Source: Hoeflea sp.
GTDB taxonomy: Bacteria; Pseudomonadota; Alphaproteobacteria; Rhizobiales; Rhizobiaceae
Direction of reading: 5' to 3'
Assembly (NCBI GenBank): GCA_019084245.1
Contig: JAHRFE010000004.1
Coordinates: 186,001 to 250,000 of the forward strand
DNA: 64,000 nucleotides
Part shown: positions 28,559 through 37,244 of the stretch, piece after piece
Layout: every line of letters begins with the position of its first letter
Numbering within the stretch: position 1 is the first letter of the stretch
Program-made: the position numbers and the translations under genes
Notes under the pieces: generated by a model
Told to the model about the DNA's origin: nothing
Databases searched by the model: none
What the model saw: only the letters and a program-made list of their open reading frames with translations

Positions 28559-28981
28559 CTACTCCGCCACCATCACCCCCGGCGAGCTTCTGTCATACTG
28601 CGGCAACCCGTCGGTGATCTCGTAGAAATCGCCCTTGTCGGCGCAGAAGATGTGGCTTGTGATCTCAAGTCGGGAGGGTTCGTCGAAACTGCCCGCGAGC
28701 ACCGAGATGTGGGCGTCGTCGCGGTGCTTCCAGAACAGCGCCGAGCCGCACGTGGCGCAGAAGCCGCGCCGGGCGGTCTCGGAGGCATGGTACCAGGTGA
28801 CGGCGTCCCCGCCCTCGATCTCGATGTTCTCGTCGGCCACATTGGTGGCGGCGTAATAGAGCCCGGTCTGCCGCCGGCACTGCGAGCAATGACAGGCCAA
28901 GACCTCGCGCAGGGGCCCGCGCGTGCGAAAGCGCACCGCGCCGCAATTGCACCGTCCGGTGCGGATCTGGGTGTCGGACAT
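28559..28981 (-). CDS. GFA family protein (glutathione-dependent formaldehyde-activating / CENP-V domain)
   Basis: A 140-aa zinc-binding protein. The cysteine pattern is visible: GRCNCGAVRF (CxC), LACHCSQCRRQTG (CxCxxC) and RGFCATCGSALF (CxxC). These residues bind structural and catalytic zinc in the GFA fold. Members are mostly annotated as formaldehyde-glutathione adduct enzymes, but few have proven activity. ATG 28981 starts just before the conserved core. It stands alone, beside the repeat-rich stretch. Confidence 0.9.
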   Translation of the reverse strand: MSDTQIRTGRCNCGAVRFRTRGPLREVLACHCSQCRRQTGLYYAATNVADENIEIEGGDAVTWYHASETARRGFCATCGSALFWKHRDDAHISVLAGSFDEPSRLEITSHIFCADKGDFYEITDGLPQYDRSSPGVMVAE

Positions 28982-29261
28982 GGGTGCCTCCGGGGACTGT
29001 GATTCAGGCTGGAGGCGAAGCAAGCACGAAGGCAGGCTGCCATTCTACTAACATTTGCGACATTTGCCGCCGCGGTCTGGGTGCGCCGCGGCTCGGGTCA
29101 ATTCGGCCAGCAACCGCCATTAGCCGGGATTGATAACAACGGCGGAAGTTTCGCTGAAATCATTATTTTAGACATTCAAAATTTAAATTGCGTCGCCAGC
29201 TGGCAAATGCAAGTATTCATCCTCGCAAATTCGCGATCAACTGCAACCTTGGGTGTATTTA

Positions 29262-29546
29262 ATGTCCTATTCTACTATCTCGAACTGGAATGTCACTTCA
29301 TGGACAGATGAAATGGAAGCCCTCGCACGGGACAAGTTCGTACCGATGATCATGTCTTCAGGGGCCAGCAAGGTTCAGATGTTGCGCACGGGCGATCTGA
29401 GTTTCTCGGTCGTTACCGAATATGAGGACGCGGACAAGGCGGAAAAGGCCCAGTCCAGGATCGCCGAAATCCGCAGCCAGGCGACCACAGAATTGCCCAT
29501 GACCATGGCCGATGTGTCCTCTGGCACCGTCTTCGCCAAAGGCTGA
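29262..29546 (+). CDS. Small hypothetical protein, possible ferredoxin-like fold
   Basis: A 94-aa soluble protein beginning MSYSTISNWNVTSW. The alternation of helices and strands (DEMEALARDKFVPMI, then SKVQMLRTGDLSFSVVTEYEDADKAEKAQSRI) is like dimeric alpha/beta-barrel (ABM-like) proteins, but no named family is certain. No strong ribosome-binding site is visible before ATG 29262 and the preceding 200 bp are unusually A/T-rich, perhaps a promoter. A bidirectional hairpin follows at 29658. Function unknown. Confidence 0.62.
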   Translation: MSYSTISNWNVTSWTDEMEALARDKFVPMIMSSGASKVQMLRTGDLSFSVVTEYEDADKAEKAQSRIAEIRSQATTELPMTMADVSSGTVFAKG

Positions 29547-29657
29547 CAAATTGACGACCTGAGCTTTCGTCGCAGCGCGCGGCAAACCCGCTTCGCCGCG
29601 ATTGCCCGAAAGATCGGCTGAGGATGACGGCGGTAGAGGTCAGGGCTATAAAACCAA

Positions 29658-29685
29658 AAAACGCCGTGGTTTCCCCCGGCGTTTT
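29658..29685 (-). terminator. Intrinsic terminator between convergent genes
   Basis: AAAACGCCG (29658-29666) pairs with CGGCGTTTT (29677-29685). On the minus strand the stem is followed by a run of T residues, so it mainly ends the DAHP synthase transcript, 33 bases after its stop; it can also act on the plus strand. Confidence 0.8.
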
Positions 29686-29717
29686 CGTAATTACGTCAGT
29701 CGGTTGCGGCCATAATC

Positions 29718-31091
29718 TTACCCGTTGACCACCGCCTTGTGCTCGTCGCGGCCGCCCTTCATGCGTTCGGCGACGAGGAAGGCCAGTTCCAGCGCCTGGT
29801 CGGCGTTGAGACGCGGGTCGCAGTGGGTGTGGTAGCGGTCGCGCAGATCGTCGCCGGTGAGCGCGCGGGCGCCGCCGGTGCATTCGGTGACGTTCTTGCC
29901 GGTCATCTCGATGTGGATGCCGCCGGGATGGGTGCCCTCGGCGCGGTGGATCTGGAAGAAGGAATCCACCTCCGACAGGATCCGCTCGAAGGGGCGGGTC
30001 TTGTAGGAGTTGAGCGTGATCGTGTTGCCGTGCATCGGGTCGCACGACCACACCACCTTGCGGCCCTCGCGCTCCACCGCGCGGATCAGGCGCGGCAGAT
30101 GGTCGGCGACCTTGTCGTGGCCGAAGCGGGCGATCAGCGTCAGACGGCCGGGCTCGTTGGCCGGATTGAGGATGTCGATCAGCGTCAGCAGCTCGTCGGC
30201 TTCAAGCGACGGGCCGCATTTGAGACCGATCGGGTTCTTGATGCCGCGGCAGAACTCGACATGGGCATGGTCGGTCTGGCGGGTGCGGTCGCCGATCCAG
30301 ATCATGTGGCCCGAGGTCGCGTAGAAATCGCCCGAGGTGGAATCATTCCGCGTCATGGCTTCTTCATAGCCCAGAAGCAGCGCCTCGTGGCTGGTGAAGA
30401 AATCGGTCTCGCGCAGATTGGCGTGGTTCTCGGCGGTAATCCCGATCGCCTTCATGAAATCCATGGTCTCGGAAATCCGGTCGGCGAGCTTGCGGTAGCG
30501 CTCGGCCTGGGGGCTGTCCTTGACGAAGCCCAGCATCCACTGGTGCACATTGTCGAGATTGGCGTAGCCGCCCTGCGCGAAGGCGCGCAAGAGGTTGAGC
30601 GTGGCCGCCGACTGCCGGTAGGCCATGATCTGGCGTTCCGGATTGGGGATGCGGGCTTCCTCATTGAACTCGATGCCGTTGACGATGTCGCCGCGGTAGC
30701 TCGGAAGCTCGACGTCGCCCTGCTTCTCGATGTTGGACGAGCGGGGCTTTGCGAACTGGCCGGCGATGCGGCCGATCTTGACGACGGGCTGCTGTGCGCC
30801 AAAAGTCAGCACCACGGCCATCTGCAGGAACACGCGGAAGAAGTCGCGGATATTGTCGGCCTCGTGCTCGGCGAAGCTCTCGGCGCAATCCCCACCCTGA
30901 AGCAGAAAGCCCCTGCCTTCGGCGACGCCAGCGAGCGCTGACTTCAGCCGGCGGGCCTCACCCGCAAAAACCAGCGGCGGAAACTTGGCGAGCCGCGCCT
31001 CGGTGGCAGACAGCGCTGCCGCATCCGGATAGTCCGGGACCTGCTGAATCGGTTTGTTGCGCCAGCTTTTCGGGGTCCAGTTCTGTGCCAT
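29718..31091 (-). CDS. 3-deoxy-7-phosphoheptulonate synthase, class II
   Basis: A 457-aa class II (plant-type) DAHP synthase, the first enzyme of the shikimate pathway, joining phosphoenolpyruvate and erythrose 4-phosphate. Family segments in order are [59 protein letters not shown] (here [18 protein letters not shown]), [28 protein letters not shown] and [15 protein letters not shown]. The length is typical. The start is ATG 31091. A single-gene unit with a terminator downstream. Confidence 0.97.
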   Translation of the reverse strand: MAQNWTPKSWRNKPIQQVPDYPDAAALSATEARLAKFPPLVFAGEARRLKSALAGVAEGRGFLLQGGDCAESFAEHEADNIRDFFRVFLQMAVVLTFGAQQPVVKIGRIAGQFAKPRSSNIEKQGDVELPSYRGDIVNGIEFNEEARIPNPERQIMAYRQSAATLNLLRAFAQGGYANLDNVHQWMLGFVKDSPQAERYRKLADRISETMDFMKAIGITAENHANLRETDFFTSHEALLLGYEEAMTRNDSTSGDFYATSGHMIWIGDRTRQTDHAHVEFCRGIKNPIGLKCGPSLEADELLTLIDILNPANEPGRLTLIARFGHDKVADHLPRLIRAVEREGRKVVWSCDPMHGNTITLNSYKTRPFERILSEVDSFFQIHRAEGTHPGGIHIEMTGKNVTECTGGARALTGDDLRDRYHTHCDPRLNADQALELAFLVAERMKGGRDEHKAVVNG

Positions 31092-31190
31092 GTCGTTCAC
31101 CGTGTTGGACGGGCGTTTCACCCGCGGATCTGTCAATTTCGAGGCGCTTATAGCGATCATTTGCCTCGCTGCAAACCCGCGATCGGCGAA

Positions 31191-31856
31191 TCAGTCACGG
31201 CCAGGCCGGCGGGAGGCTTCGAGCACGGCGTCGAACAGCCCGATCTCGTCGGGCGACAGCGTCACCGCGCGGGCATAGAGCGGCTGCCGCCGGTCCTCCA
31301 ATACCGGCCTGTCGAAGGCCGCGGTCTCGGCCACGAAACGGCGCAAGCCCTCCGCGCCGAACTCGCGCAGGAACCCCTGCATCACCGTATCGAGATAGGA
31401 GCGCAGGATCGGCGCCGGGCCGTCCACCGGCGGATGCTCGATCCGCGCCTCGTAGACATGCAGAGAGATCCCCGCCCGCCGGGCAAGCGCGGGAGCGTCG
31501 CCGTTAAAGATCAGATCCTCCACGCCGATGGCGCGGCGGTGATAGCGGAATTCGCGGGCGTCGACGCTGGCGAGGTTCTCCGCCAGGTCGATCACCAGCA
31601 GCCCGTCGATGGCCGACCGGGGATCCGGATGGGCGCTCAAAAGGCAGGGCGCCGGCCCGGGGGCAAGGGCTGCGGGCGGCGTCGGACCCATGTCCGGGCG
31701 CGCGCGCCAGGTCCGCCGCCAGCCGCTCAGCCGGGCCGGCCATGCCGCCACCACCCCGGGCCTGAGCGTGAGCCGGTTGACGAGCGAGCCGTAGCCGAAA
31801 TAGCCGACCAGCCGGTTCTCCTGTGCCAGTTGTTCGAAATCATTGCTGGGAGTCAT
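31191..31856 (-). CDS. Gamma-glutamylcyclotransferase-like protein
   Basis: A 221-aa protein of the ChaC/AIG2 cyclotransferase fold. The substrate loop YFGYGSLVN near residue 19 is diagnostic; the region around DAREFRYHRRAIGVEDL should hold the conserved acidic residue. These enzymes turn gamma-glutamyl amino acids or glutathione into 5-oxoproline. The C-terminal half (SYLDTVMQGFLREFGAEGLRRF) matches longer bacterial members. It is located upstream of the DAHP synthase on the same strand with a 99-bp gap, probably a separate unit. Confidence 0.88.
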   Translation of the reverse strand: MTPSNDFEQLAQENRLVGYFGYGSLVNRLTLRPGVVAAWPARLSGWRRTWRARPDMGPTPPAALAPGPAPCLLSAHPDPRSAIDGLLVIDLAENLASVDAREFRYHRRAIGVEDLIFNGDAPALARRAGISLHVYEARIEHPPVDGPAPILRSYLDTVMQGFLREFGAEGLRRFVAETAAFDRPVLEDRRQPLYARAVTLSPDEIGLFDAVLEASRRPGRD

Positions 31857-31969
31857 AGCCTAGCCTTGTCGACGTGGTGGGACGCCAGCCAAGGGATGGG
31901 CGATCTGGCGGCCGAAGTCAAAACAGCGCAGCGGCCATGAGGTCCTGAAACCTTGCCGGCACGCAATAG

Positions 31970-31987
31970 GTGATATATATGTAGCAC
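31970..31987. promoter_or_regulatory. Putative autoregulatory operator of the toxin-antitoxin pair
   Basis: GTGATATATATGTAGCAC is an 18-bp imperfect palindrome with 7 of 9 base pairs symmetric, in an A/T-rich pocket 17 bases before the antitoxin ATG. This fits an operator for the AbrB-fold antitoxin; it also overlaps the likely -10 region. Confidence 0.5.
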
Positions 31988-32004
31988 AAAATGAGGATCG
32001 CAAC

Positions 32005-32268
32005 ATGTCCAACACCGCCAAGATACGCCGCCAGGGCGGAGCCGCAGTCTTCAGCATTCCGCCTGCGCTTCTGAAGATGCTTGGGGTCGACATCGGGGCG
32101 GAACTGACCTTGGCGGTGGACAATGGCAAGCTCGTCGCCACGCCGCTGAAGCCAAAGAAGAAATACAGCCTTGAGGAGCTGCTTGAAGGGTCCGACGAGA
32201 TGATCGAGCTGAGCCGGGAGGCTGCCGGCTGGGACTCGGGCGCCGCTGTCGGGAATGAAATTCTCTGA
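32005..32268 (+). CDS. AbrB/MazE-type antitoxin (ChpS-like)
   Basis: An 87-aa DNA-binding antitoxin. Residues 1-48 form the swapped-hairpin AbrB domain (KIRRQGGAAVFSIPPALLKMLGVDIGAELTL). The C-terminal half, with KPKKKYSLEELLEGSDE, is the acidic, probably unfolded part that neutralises the toxin. Its stop overlaps the toxin start (TGATG). It should repress its own promoter through the palindrome just upstream. Confidence 0.93.
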   Translation: MSNTAKIRRQGGAAVFSIPPALLKMLGVDIGAELTLAVDNGKLVATPLKPKKKYSLEELLEGSDEMIELSREAAGWDSGAAVGNEIL

Positions 32269-32627
32269 TGGTTCGGAGCAACATTCCCAATCGCGGCGAT
32301 GTCTTCCTGATCGATCTCAATCCGGTTGTCGGCAACGAGATGAGGGACAGGCATCGATGTGTGGTGATTTCGCCTCGTGAGATCAACGCTCTCGGCATGT
32401 GCCTGACGGTCGCCGTCACAACCGGCGGCCAATTTGCGCGAAAGGCCGGGATGGCCGTCAACATCACCGGTCATGAAACCAACGGTGTGGCGCTCTGCAA
32501 TCATGTGAGAAGCCTCGACATCGTGTCGCGAGTCCAGCAAAAAACCGCGCGGTACGTCGACACGCTCGATGCCGATACGGTCGATGAAATCGTCGCCAGG
32601 GTGATTGGCATCATCGACCCGACATGA
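32268..32627 (+). CDS. MazF/PemK-type endoribonuclease toxin (ChpB-like)
   Basis: A 119-aa mRNA interferase. The PemK/MazF fold is recognised from NIPNRGDVFLIDLNPVVGNEM, then RHRCVVISPREIN (catalytic Arg region) and TNGVALCNHVRSLDI, with the C-terminal DEIVARVIGII helix. It should cleave mRNA at specific short sequences when the antitoxin is degraded. It overlaps the antitoxin gene by one base. The pair stands between unrelated housekeeping genes with no other mobile features. Confidence 0.94.
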   Translation: MVRSNIPNRGDVFLIDLNPVVGNEMRDRHRCVVISPREINALGMCLTVAVTTGGQFARKAGMAVNITGHETNGVALCNHVRSLDIVSRVQQKTARYVDTLDADTVDEIVARVIGIIDPT

Positions 32628-32819
32628 CCACTGACAAAGTCTGAAGTCACCCCCGAGTCCGCGATTGGCAGCATGTCTTGCCACTCGACATGATCGAGAC
32701 CGGGGCCCGCCGGACTTTCTGCTCAAAAGCGCCATGATTGCGGTCAAATGTTGAGCCGTGATCGCGGCAACCGCAGGCCGTGACACGCCAGATCCGGCCC
32801 CCTGAACCGAACAGAGCCT

Positions 32820-34217
32820 ATGGCCGCAACACAGCAATTGGACCCCATGACCCAGATCTCCCAGACCGTCTCCGATCTCCGCGCCACATTCAACACGGGC
32901 AAGACCCGTGCGGTTGACTGGCGGCGTGCGCAGCTCCACCGCCTCAAGGCGATGATCGAGGAGAACGAGGGCGCCATTCTCGACGCGCTTCACGCCGACC
33001 TCGGTAAATCCGCCTTCGAGGGCCGGCTGACCGAGACCGGCACGGTGCTCTCCGAGATCGATCATGTGCTCAGGCACCTCAAGGGCTGGATGCGGCCCGC
33101 CCGGGTGTGGACGCCGATCACGGCGCAGCCTGGACGATCGATGATCAGGCCCGAGCCGCTTGGCGTGGTGCTGATCATCGCGCCGTGGAACTATCCGTTC
33201 AATCTGATGATCACGCCGCTGATCGGGGCGATCGCGGCAGGCAATTGCGCGGTGCTGAAGCCGTCGGAGATTTCAGCCCACACCTCGCGGGTGATTGCGC
33301 GGCTGATCCCGGACTATCTCGACGCGGACGCGATCCGGGTGGTGGAAGGCGCGGCGGAAACGGCCAAGGAACTGCTCGACCAGCGCTTCGATCACATCTT
33401 CTACACCGGCGGCGAGACCGTCGGCCGGATCGTCATGACGGCCGCCGCCGAGCATCTGACCCCGGTGACGCTGGAACTCGGCGGCAAGAGCCCTGCTATC
33501 GTGCATGATGATTGCGATCTCGCCCTGGCCGCCCGGCGGGTAGCATGGGGCAAGTTCCTCAATGCCGGCCAGACCTGCATCGCGCCGGACTATGTGCTGG
33601 TGCAGGAAAAGGCGGCCGGAGCCTTTGTCGCGGGGCTGAAGTCGGCGATTACCGAGTTCTTCGGCCCGGATCCGAAGGCGAGCCCGGATTATCCGCGGCT
33701 TGTGAGCGACAAGCATTTTGCGCGCGTGAGAGACCTGATCGCCGGCGGCGAGATTGCCGCGGGCGGCGACAGCGATGCAGACACCCGCTACATCGCGCCG
33801 ACGGTGCTGACCGGGGTCGACCCGCAATCGCCGGTCATGCGCGAGGAGATTTTCGGCCCGGTGCTGGCGGTCCTGACCTACCGGACCATCGAGGAGGCGA
33901 TCTCCTTCGTGAACGCACGGCCGAAACCGCTGGCGCTCTATCTGTTCTCCAATTCGCAAGCCATGCGCGAGAAGGTTCTTGACGAGACCAGTTCGGGCGG
34001 TGTCTGCATCAATGACGTGGTGATGCATCTGGCCGTCCCCGAACTGCCCTTCGGCGGCGTCGGCATCAGCGGCATGGGCGCCTATCACGGCCGCGCCTCC
34101 TTCGACACCTTCAGCCATCGAAAAAGCGTGCTGGTCAAATCGGAATGGTTCGACGTGCCGCTGCGCTACGCGCCGTTCAGCGAGACCAAGATGAAATGGC
34201 TCCGGCGGCTGATGTGA
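32820..34217 (+). CDS. Aldehyde dehydrogenase, class 3 / coniferyl aldehyde dehydrogenase-like
   Basis: A 465-aa NAD(P)-dependent aldehyde dehydrogenase. It has APWNYPFNLMI (cofactor and oxyanion Asn), ELGGKSPAIV (general-base Glu) and NAGQTCIAPDYVLV (catalytic Cys), EEIFGPVLAVLTY and PFGGVGISGMGAYHG. The short length without an N-terminal extension and TCIAPDY place it in the ALDH3 group, which oxidises medium- and long-chain or aromatic aldehydes. The natural substrate is unknown. The upstream 190 bp hold no gene. Confidence 0.95.
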   Translation: MAATQQLDPMTQISQTVSDLRATFNTGKTRAVDWRRAQLHRLKAMIEENEGAILDALHADLGKSAFEGRLTETGTVLSEIDHVLRHLKGWMRPARVWTPITAQPGRSMIRPEPLGVVLIIAPWNYPFNLMITPLIGAIAAGNCAVLKPSEISAHTSRVIARLIPDYLDADAIRVVEGAAETAKELLDQRFDHIFYTGGETVGRIVMTAAAEHLTPVTLELGGKSPAIVHDDCDLALAARRVAWGKFLNAGQTCIAPDYVLVQEKAAGAFVAGLKSAITEFFGPDPKASPDYPRLVSDKHFARVRDLIAGGEIAAGGDSDADTRYIAPTVLTGVDPQSPVMREEIFGPVLAVLTYRTIEEAISFVNARPKPLALYLFSNSQAMREKVLDETSSGGVCINDVVMHLAVPELPFGGVGISGMGAYHGRASFDTFSHRKSVLVKSEWFDVPLRYAPFSETKMKWLRRLM

Positions 34218-34320
34218 GGACATACCCCGCAGGGCCAAAATTCTGCCGGTCTTGATCGATGTCATGGCCACCGCCGACCGATGCGGTACCAATGGACCGT
34301 CAGACCATGGAGGACGCAAC

Positions 34321-34947
34321 ATGACCGACCTGTCAGCCTATTCGAACACCACCGAAGCCGTGGGAATATTCCATAAGGCGGAAGACCTGCAGGCGGCGAT
34401 CGACGATCTGCTGACCCAGGGTTTCGACCGCATGGATCTGAGCCTCCTCGCCTCGGAAACCGCGATTGATGAGAAACTGCATGAATCCTACGTCTCCGTC
34501 CGCGATCTTGAGGACCGTGTCGAGACGCCGACCACCGCCTATGTGTCGACCGAATCCGTTGGCGACGCGATGGGGGCGGTGATCGGCATTCTGATCTATG
34601 TGCCCGCCATGATCGGCGGCGCGGCCGTCGTTGCTTCCGGCGGCGCACTGGCCGCCGCCGTCACCGCAGCCCTGATTGCTGGCGGCATCGGTGGGTCCGT
34701 CGGCACCGTGCTGGCCGGCCTGCTTGGGGCCACCCATGCAAATCAGCTTGAGACGCAATTGGAAGCCGGCGGCCTGCTGCTCTGGGTCCGCACCCGCGAC
34801 GAGATCCACGAGCAGCGCGCGCTTGCCATCCTCGCCGGTCACAAGGCCGACGGCGTGCATCTGCACACGCTGCCTTCGCTGGTCGGCAAAGGCTACAGCA
34901 CCCCGATCGAGGACATTGTCGAGTTGGACGCCGCCACATCCAAATGA
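34321..34947 (+). CDS. Hypothetical protein with central glycine-zipper hydrophobic region
   Basis: A 208-aa protein. The N-terminal part (EAVGIFHKAEDLQAAIDDLLTQGFDRMDLSLLAS) resembles the alpha/beta domain of general stress proteins that sense or regulate. A long Gly/Ala hydrophobic stretch follows (about residues 78-138: VIGILIYVPAMIGGAAVV, then ALIAGGIGGSVGTVLAGLLGA), likely membrane-inserted. The C-terminus returns to a soluble alpha/beta segment. A GGAGGA site precedes ATG 34321. trxC follows after 7 bases, so the two form an operon, suggesting a stress role. Confidence 0.8.
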   Translation: MTDLSAYSNTTEAVGIFHKAEDLQAAIDDLLTQGFDRMDLSLLASETAIDEKLHESYVSVRDLEDRVETPTTAYVSTESVGDAMGAVIGILIYVPAMIGGAAVVASGGALAAAVTAALIAGGIGGSVGTVLAGLLGATHANQLETQLEAGGLLLWVRTRDEIHEQRALAILAGHKADGVHLHTLPSLVGKGYSTPIEDIVELDAATSK

Positions 34948-34954
34948 GCCGACC

Positions 34955-35395
34955 ATGACAGACATGATCCACATCACCTGCCCTGCCTGCCAGGCCAAGA
35001 ACCGCATCCCCGCGGCCAAGCTTGGCGCGAAGCCCACCTGCGGCGCCTGCAAGGCGGCGCTGTTTCCAGACGTCCCGTTCGAACTCGACGAGGCTCAGCT
35101 CAACAAGCATCTGAAGAATGACGAAGTGCCGCTGCTGGTCGATTTCTGGGCGCCCTGGTGCGGACCGTGCCGGGCGATGGCGCCGATGTTCGCGCAGGCG
35201 TCACTCGAAATGGCCCCGCGGGTGCGCTTCGCCAAGCTCGACACCGAGCGGCACCAGGCGGTCGGCAACCGCTTCCAGATCCGCGGCATTCCGCTGATCA
35301 TCCTGTTTGACAAGGGCCGCGAGGTCACCCGCCAGGCGGGCGCCATGAACGCGGGCCAGATCACGGCCTGGGTGCGCCAGCAGCTGAAGGGCTAG
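34955..35395 (+). CDS. trxC: Thioredoxin 2 with N-terminal zinc finger
   Basis: A 146-aa TrxC. The zinc-binding part carries two CxxC pairs (CPAC at residues 9-12, CGAC at 29-32), absent from thioredoxin 1. The thioredoxin domain follows with the active site WCGPC (Cys69 and Cys72), the conserved cis-Pro in GIPLIILF, and GAMNAGQITAWV. In other bacteria TrxC is part of oxidative-stress defence and is redox-tuned by the zinc. Co-transcribed with the preceding hypothetical gene. Confidence 0.96.
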   Translation: MTDMIHITCPACQAKNRIPAAKLGAKPTCGACKAALFPDVPFELDEAQLNKHLKNDEVPLLVDFWAPWCGPCRAMAPMFAQASLEMAPRVRFAKLDTERHQAVGNRFQIRGIPLIILFDKGREVTRQAGAMNAGQITAWVRQQLKG

Positions 35396-35421
35396 GCTCC
35401 CGGGGAGAGCAGCAAGGCTCT

Positions 35422-36048
35422 CTACCTGACCGTCGGCTCCTGCCGGGCGGCAGCGCCGTAGCGCAGGCCGTCGATCAGCAGGTCCAGCATACGCTGCGTG
35501 TGCTGGTCGCCCTCCTCGCCCGACGCCACCGACAGATTACCCACGGCGCGCAGGAGATCATAGGCTGCAACGCCGCCGCGGATCTCGCCGGCGGCTGCGG
35601 CTGCCTCGAGCAGGGCCGTGAGCGCCGGCTCGAAATTCGTCCTGAAATAGGCGGGCAGCGTCTCAAACACCTGATCGCCCGAATGCAGCGCCGCGGCGAG
35701 CCCCTTCTTGGTGGCGATGAAGCGCGTGTAGCGCCGGAGCCAGAGGCCGAGCGCCTCCCCGGGCGAATGCGCGGCGGCGAGTGCTGCAGCCTCAGCGGCA
35801 CAGGCATCGACCTCGCGGCGGAACACGGCGGCGACCAGGTCGGAGCGGTTGGGAAAGCGGCGGTAGAGCGTGCCGACGCCGACGCCGGCCCTGGCCGCGA
35901 TCTCCCGCACCGGCGCATCGACGCCCGAGGCGGCGAACACCTGCTTGGCCGCTTCCAGAACCGCATCCTCGTTGCGCCTTGCATCGGCGCGGATCCGCCG
36001 CCCAGGCTCGACCGCCTCGTCTCCCGCCGCCTTCGAACTCTCCGTCAC
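35422..36048 (-). CDS. TetR-family transcriptional regulator
   Basis: A 208-aa repressor. The helix-turn-helix is at residues 25-70: AVLEAAKQVFAASGVDAPVREIAARAGVGVGTLYRRFPNRSDLV. The C-terminal ligand domain is helical and Ala-rich. The start codon is GTG at 36048. It is divergent from an alpha/beta-hydrolase gene, and three GGAAC-N3-GTTCC-type palindromes lie between the two genes. It very probably represses both promoters. Confidence 0.94.
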   Translation of the reverse strand: MTESSKAAGDEAVEPGRRIRADARRNEDAVLEAAKQVFAASGVDAPVREIAARAGVGVGTLYRRFPNRSDLVAAVFRREVDACAAEAAALAAAHSPGEALGLWLRRYTRFIATKKGLAAALHSGDQVFETLPAYFRTNFEPALTALLEAAAAAGEIRGGVAAYDLLRAVGNLSVASGEEGDQHTQRMLDLLIDGLRYGAAARQEPTVR

Positions 36049-36103
36049 ACTAAGTTTCCCTGACTGGCGCGAGGCCCGTGCGAAATCATGCCCCTTGATA
36101 TCC

Positions 36104-36171
36104 GGAACATGGTTCCGTATATGGGATTCATAAATGGAACTATGTTCCGTTTATATGCGGACCATCGTTCC
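36104..36171. promoter_or_regulatory. Three operator-like palindromes in the TetR/hydrolase divergent region
   Basis: Site 1: GGAAC-ATG-GTTCC (36104-36116). Site 2: GGAAC-TAT-GTTCC (36136-36148). Site 3: GGACC-ATC-GTTCC (36159-36171, one mismatch). Sites 1 and 2 are 32 bp apart, about three helical turns; sites 2 and 3 are 23 bp apart. They fill the A/T-rich intergenic region where both promoters must lie, as expected for TetR operators. Confidence 0.75.
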
Positions 36172-36228
36172 GCTTTCATCCTATAGGCGAACGGCCGAGC
36201 CTTCGCCACCGAAAATGAAAGAGACCCC

Positions 36229-37197
36229 ATGAACAACCTGATCAAGGACGCCGCCCGCATTCCGGTAAACGCGCCCGTCCAGACCCTTTCGATCAACCCG
36301 GTCACGCTCGCTGCCGAGGGTCGCGGGCTGCCGCTCGAAATGCGGATCACGGCGCCCGCGACCGGCACGGACCTGCCGATCATCCTGCTGTCGCACGGCC
36401 ACGGCCCCTCGCTCTATATTCCCTCCAAGGACGGCTATGCCCCGCTCGCCAGTTTCTATGCCGCGCACGGCTTCGCCGTCATCCAGCCGACCCATCTCAA
36501 TTCGAGGGTCGCGGGCCTGGCTGCGGACGCGCCCGGAGGCCCGCTGTTCTGGCGCGCCCGCGTTCAGGACATGAAGACCATCATCGACCGGCTGGACGAG
36601 ATCGAGGCCATGACCCCGCAGCTTACCGGCCGGCTCGACCATGGCCGCATTGCCGCGGTCGGCCATTCCATGGGCGGCCAGACTGTGGCCATGCTGCTGG
36701 GCGCCCGGCTCACCGACATCAAGGACCCCGACGCCCGGGACGTGAACCTGATCGAGCCGCGCATCAAGGCGGGTGTGCTGCTCGCCGCCCCCGGCCATGG
36801 CGGCGACAGCCTGAGCGAGTTTGCCCGCGAGACCTACACGGCGCTGAACCCGGATTTTTCCCATATGACGACGCCCACGCTGGTGGTCGTCGGCGACGCC
36901 GATGTGAACCCGCACCTGACCACGCGCGGCGCCGACTGGCATGTCGACCCCTACACCCATGGCCCGGGAGCTACTGCATTGCTGACGCTTCTGGGCGGCA
37001 AGCACGGCATGGGCGGCATTTCCGGCTATGACGCGAAGGAGACAGACGACGAGGATCCCGAACGCCTGGCCGTCACCCAGCGCATGAGCTGGGCCTATCT
37101 CAGATCGGCGCTCTATGCCGGCGATCCAGCCTGGGCCGAGGCCTGCCGGGCGCTGGAGCAACATGCCGACGCCCACGCCCGCGTCGACAGCAAGTAG
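36229..37197 (+). CDS. Alpha/beta hydrolase (dienelactone hydrolase / PAF-acetylhydrolase-like)
   Basis: A 322-aa hydrolase. The oxyanion region is PIILLSHGHGPSLY, the nucleophile elbow GHSMGG (Ser in AAVGHSMGGQTVAM), an acidic residue follows in VVVGDADVNPH, and the catalytic His is probably in GKHGMGGISGYDA. No signal peptide, so cytoplasmic. Substrate unknown; the closest fold relatives include chlorophyllase-like and dienelactone hydrolases. Its expression is probably induced by a TetR ligand that may also be its substrate. Confidence 0.88.
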   Translation: MNNLIKDAARIPVNAPVQTLSINPVTLAAEGRGLPLEMRITAPATGTDLPIILLSHGHGPSLYIPSKDGYAPLASFYAAHGFAVIQPTHLNSRVAGLAADAPGGPLFWRARVQDMKTIIDRLDEIEAMTPQLTGRLDHGRIAAVGHSMGGQTVAMLLGARLTDIKDPDARDVNLIEPRIKAGVLLAAPGHGGDSLSEFARETYTALNPDFSHMTTPTLVVVGDADVNPHLTTRGADWHVDPYTHGPGATALLTLLGGKHGMGGISGYDAKETDDEDPERLAVTQRMSWAYLRSALYAGDPAWAEACRALEQHADAHARVDSK

Positions 37198-37214
37198 GCC
37201 GTCGCCCCGAAAGA

Positions 37215-37242
37215 TGATTCAGCGCATGAACGCGCTGAATCA
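37215..37242. terminator. Hairpin between convergent genes
   Basis: An 11-bp perfect stem, TGATTCAGCGC (37215-37225) with GCGCTGAATCA (37232-37242), and a 6-base loop, between the ends of the hydrolase gene and the GH19-like gene. U-tracts are short on both sides (CTTTA, TCTTTC), so termination may be weak. Confidence 0.6.
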
Positions 37243-37244
37243 CT

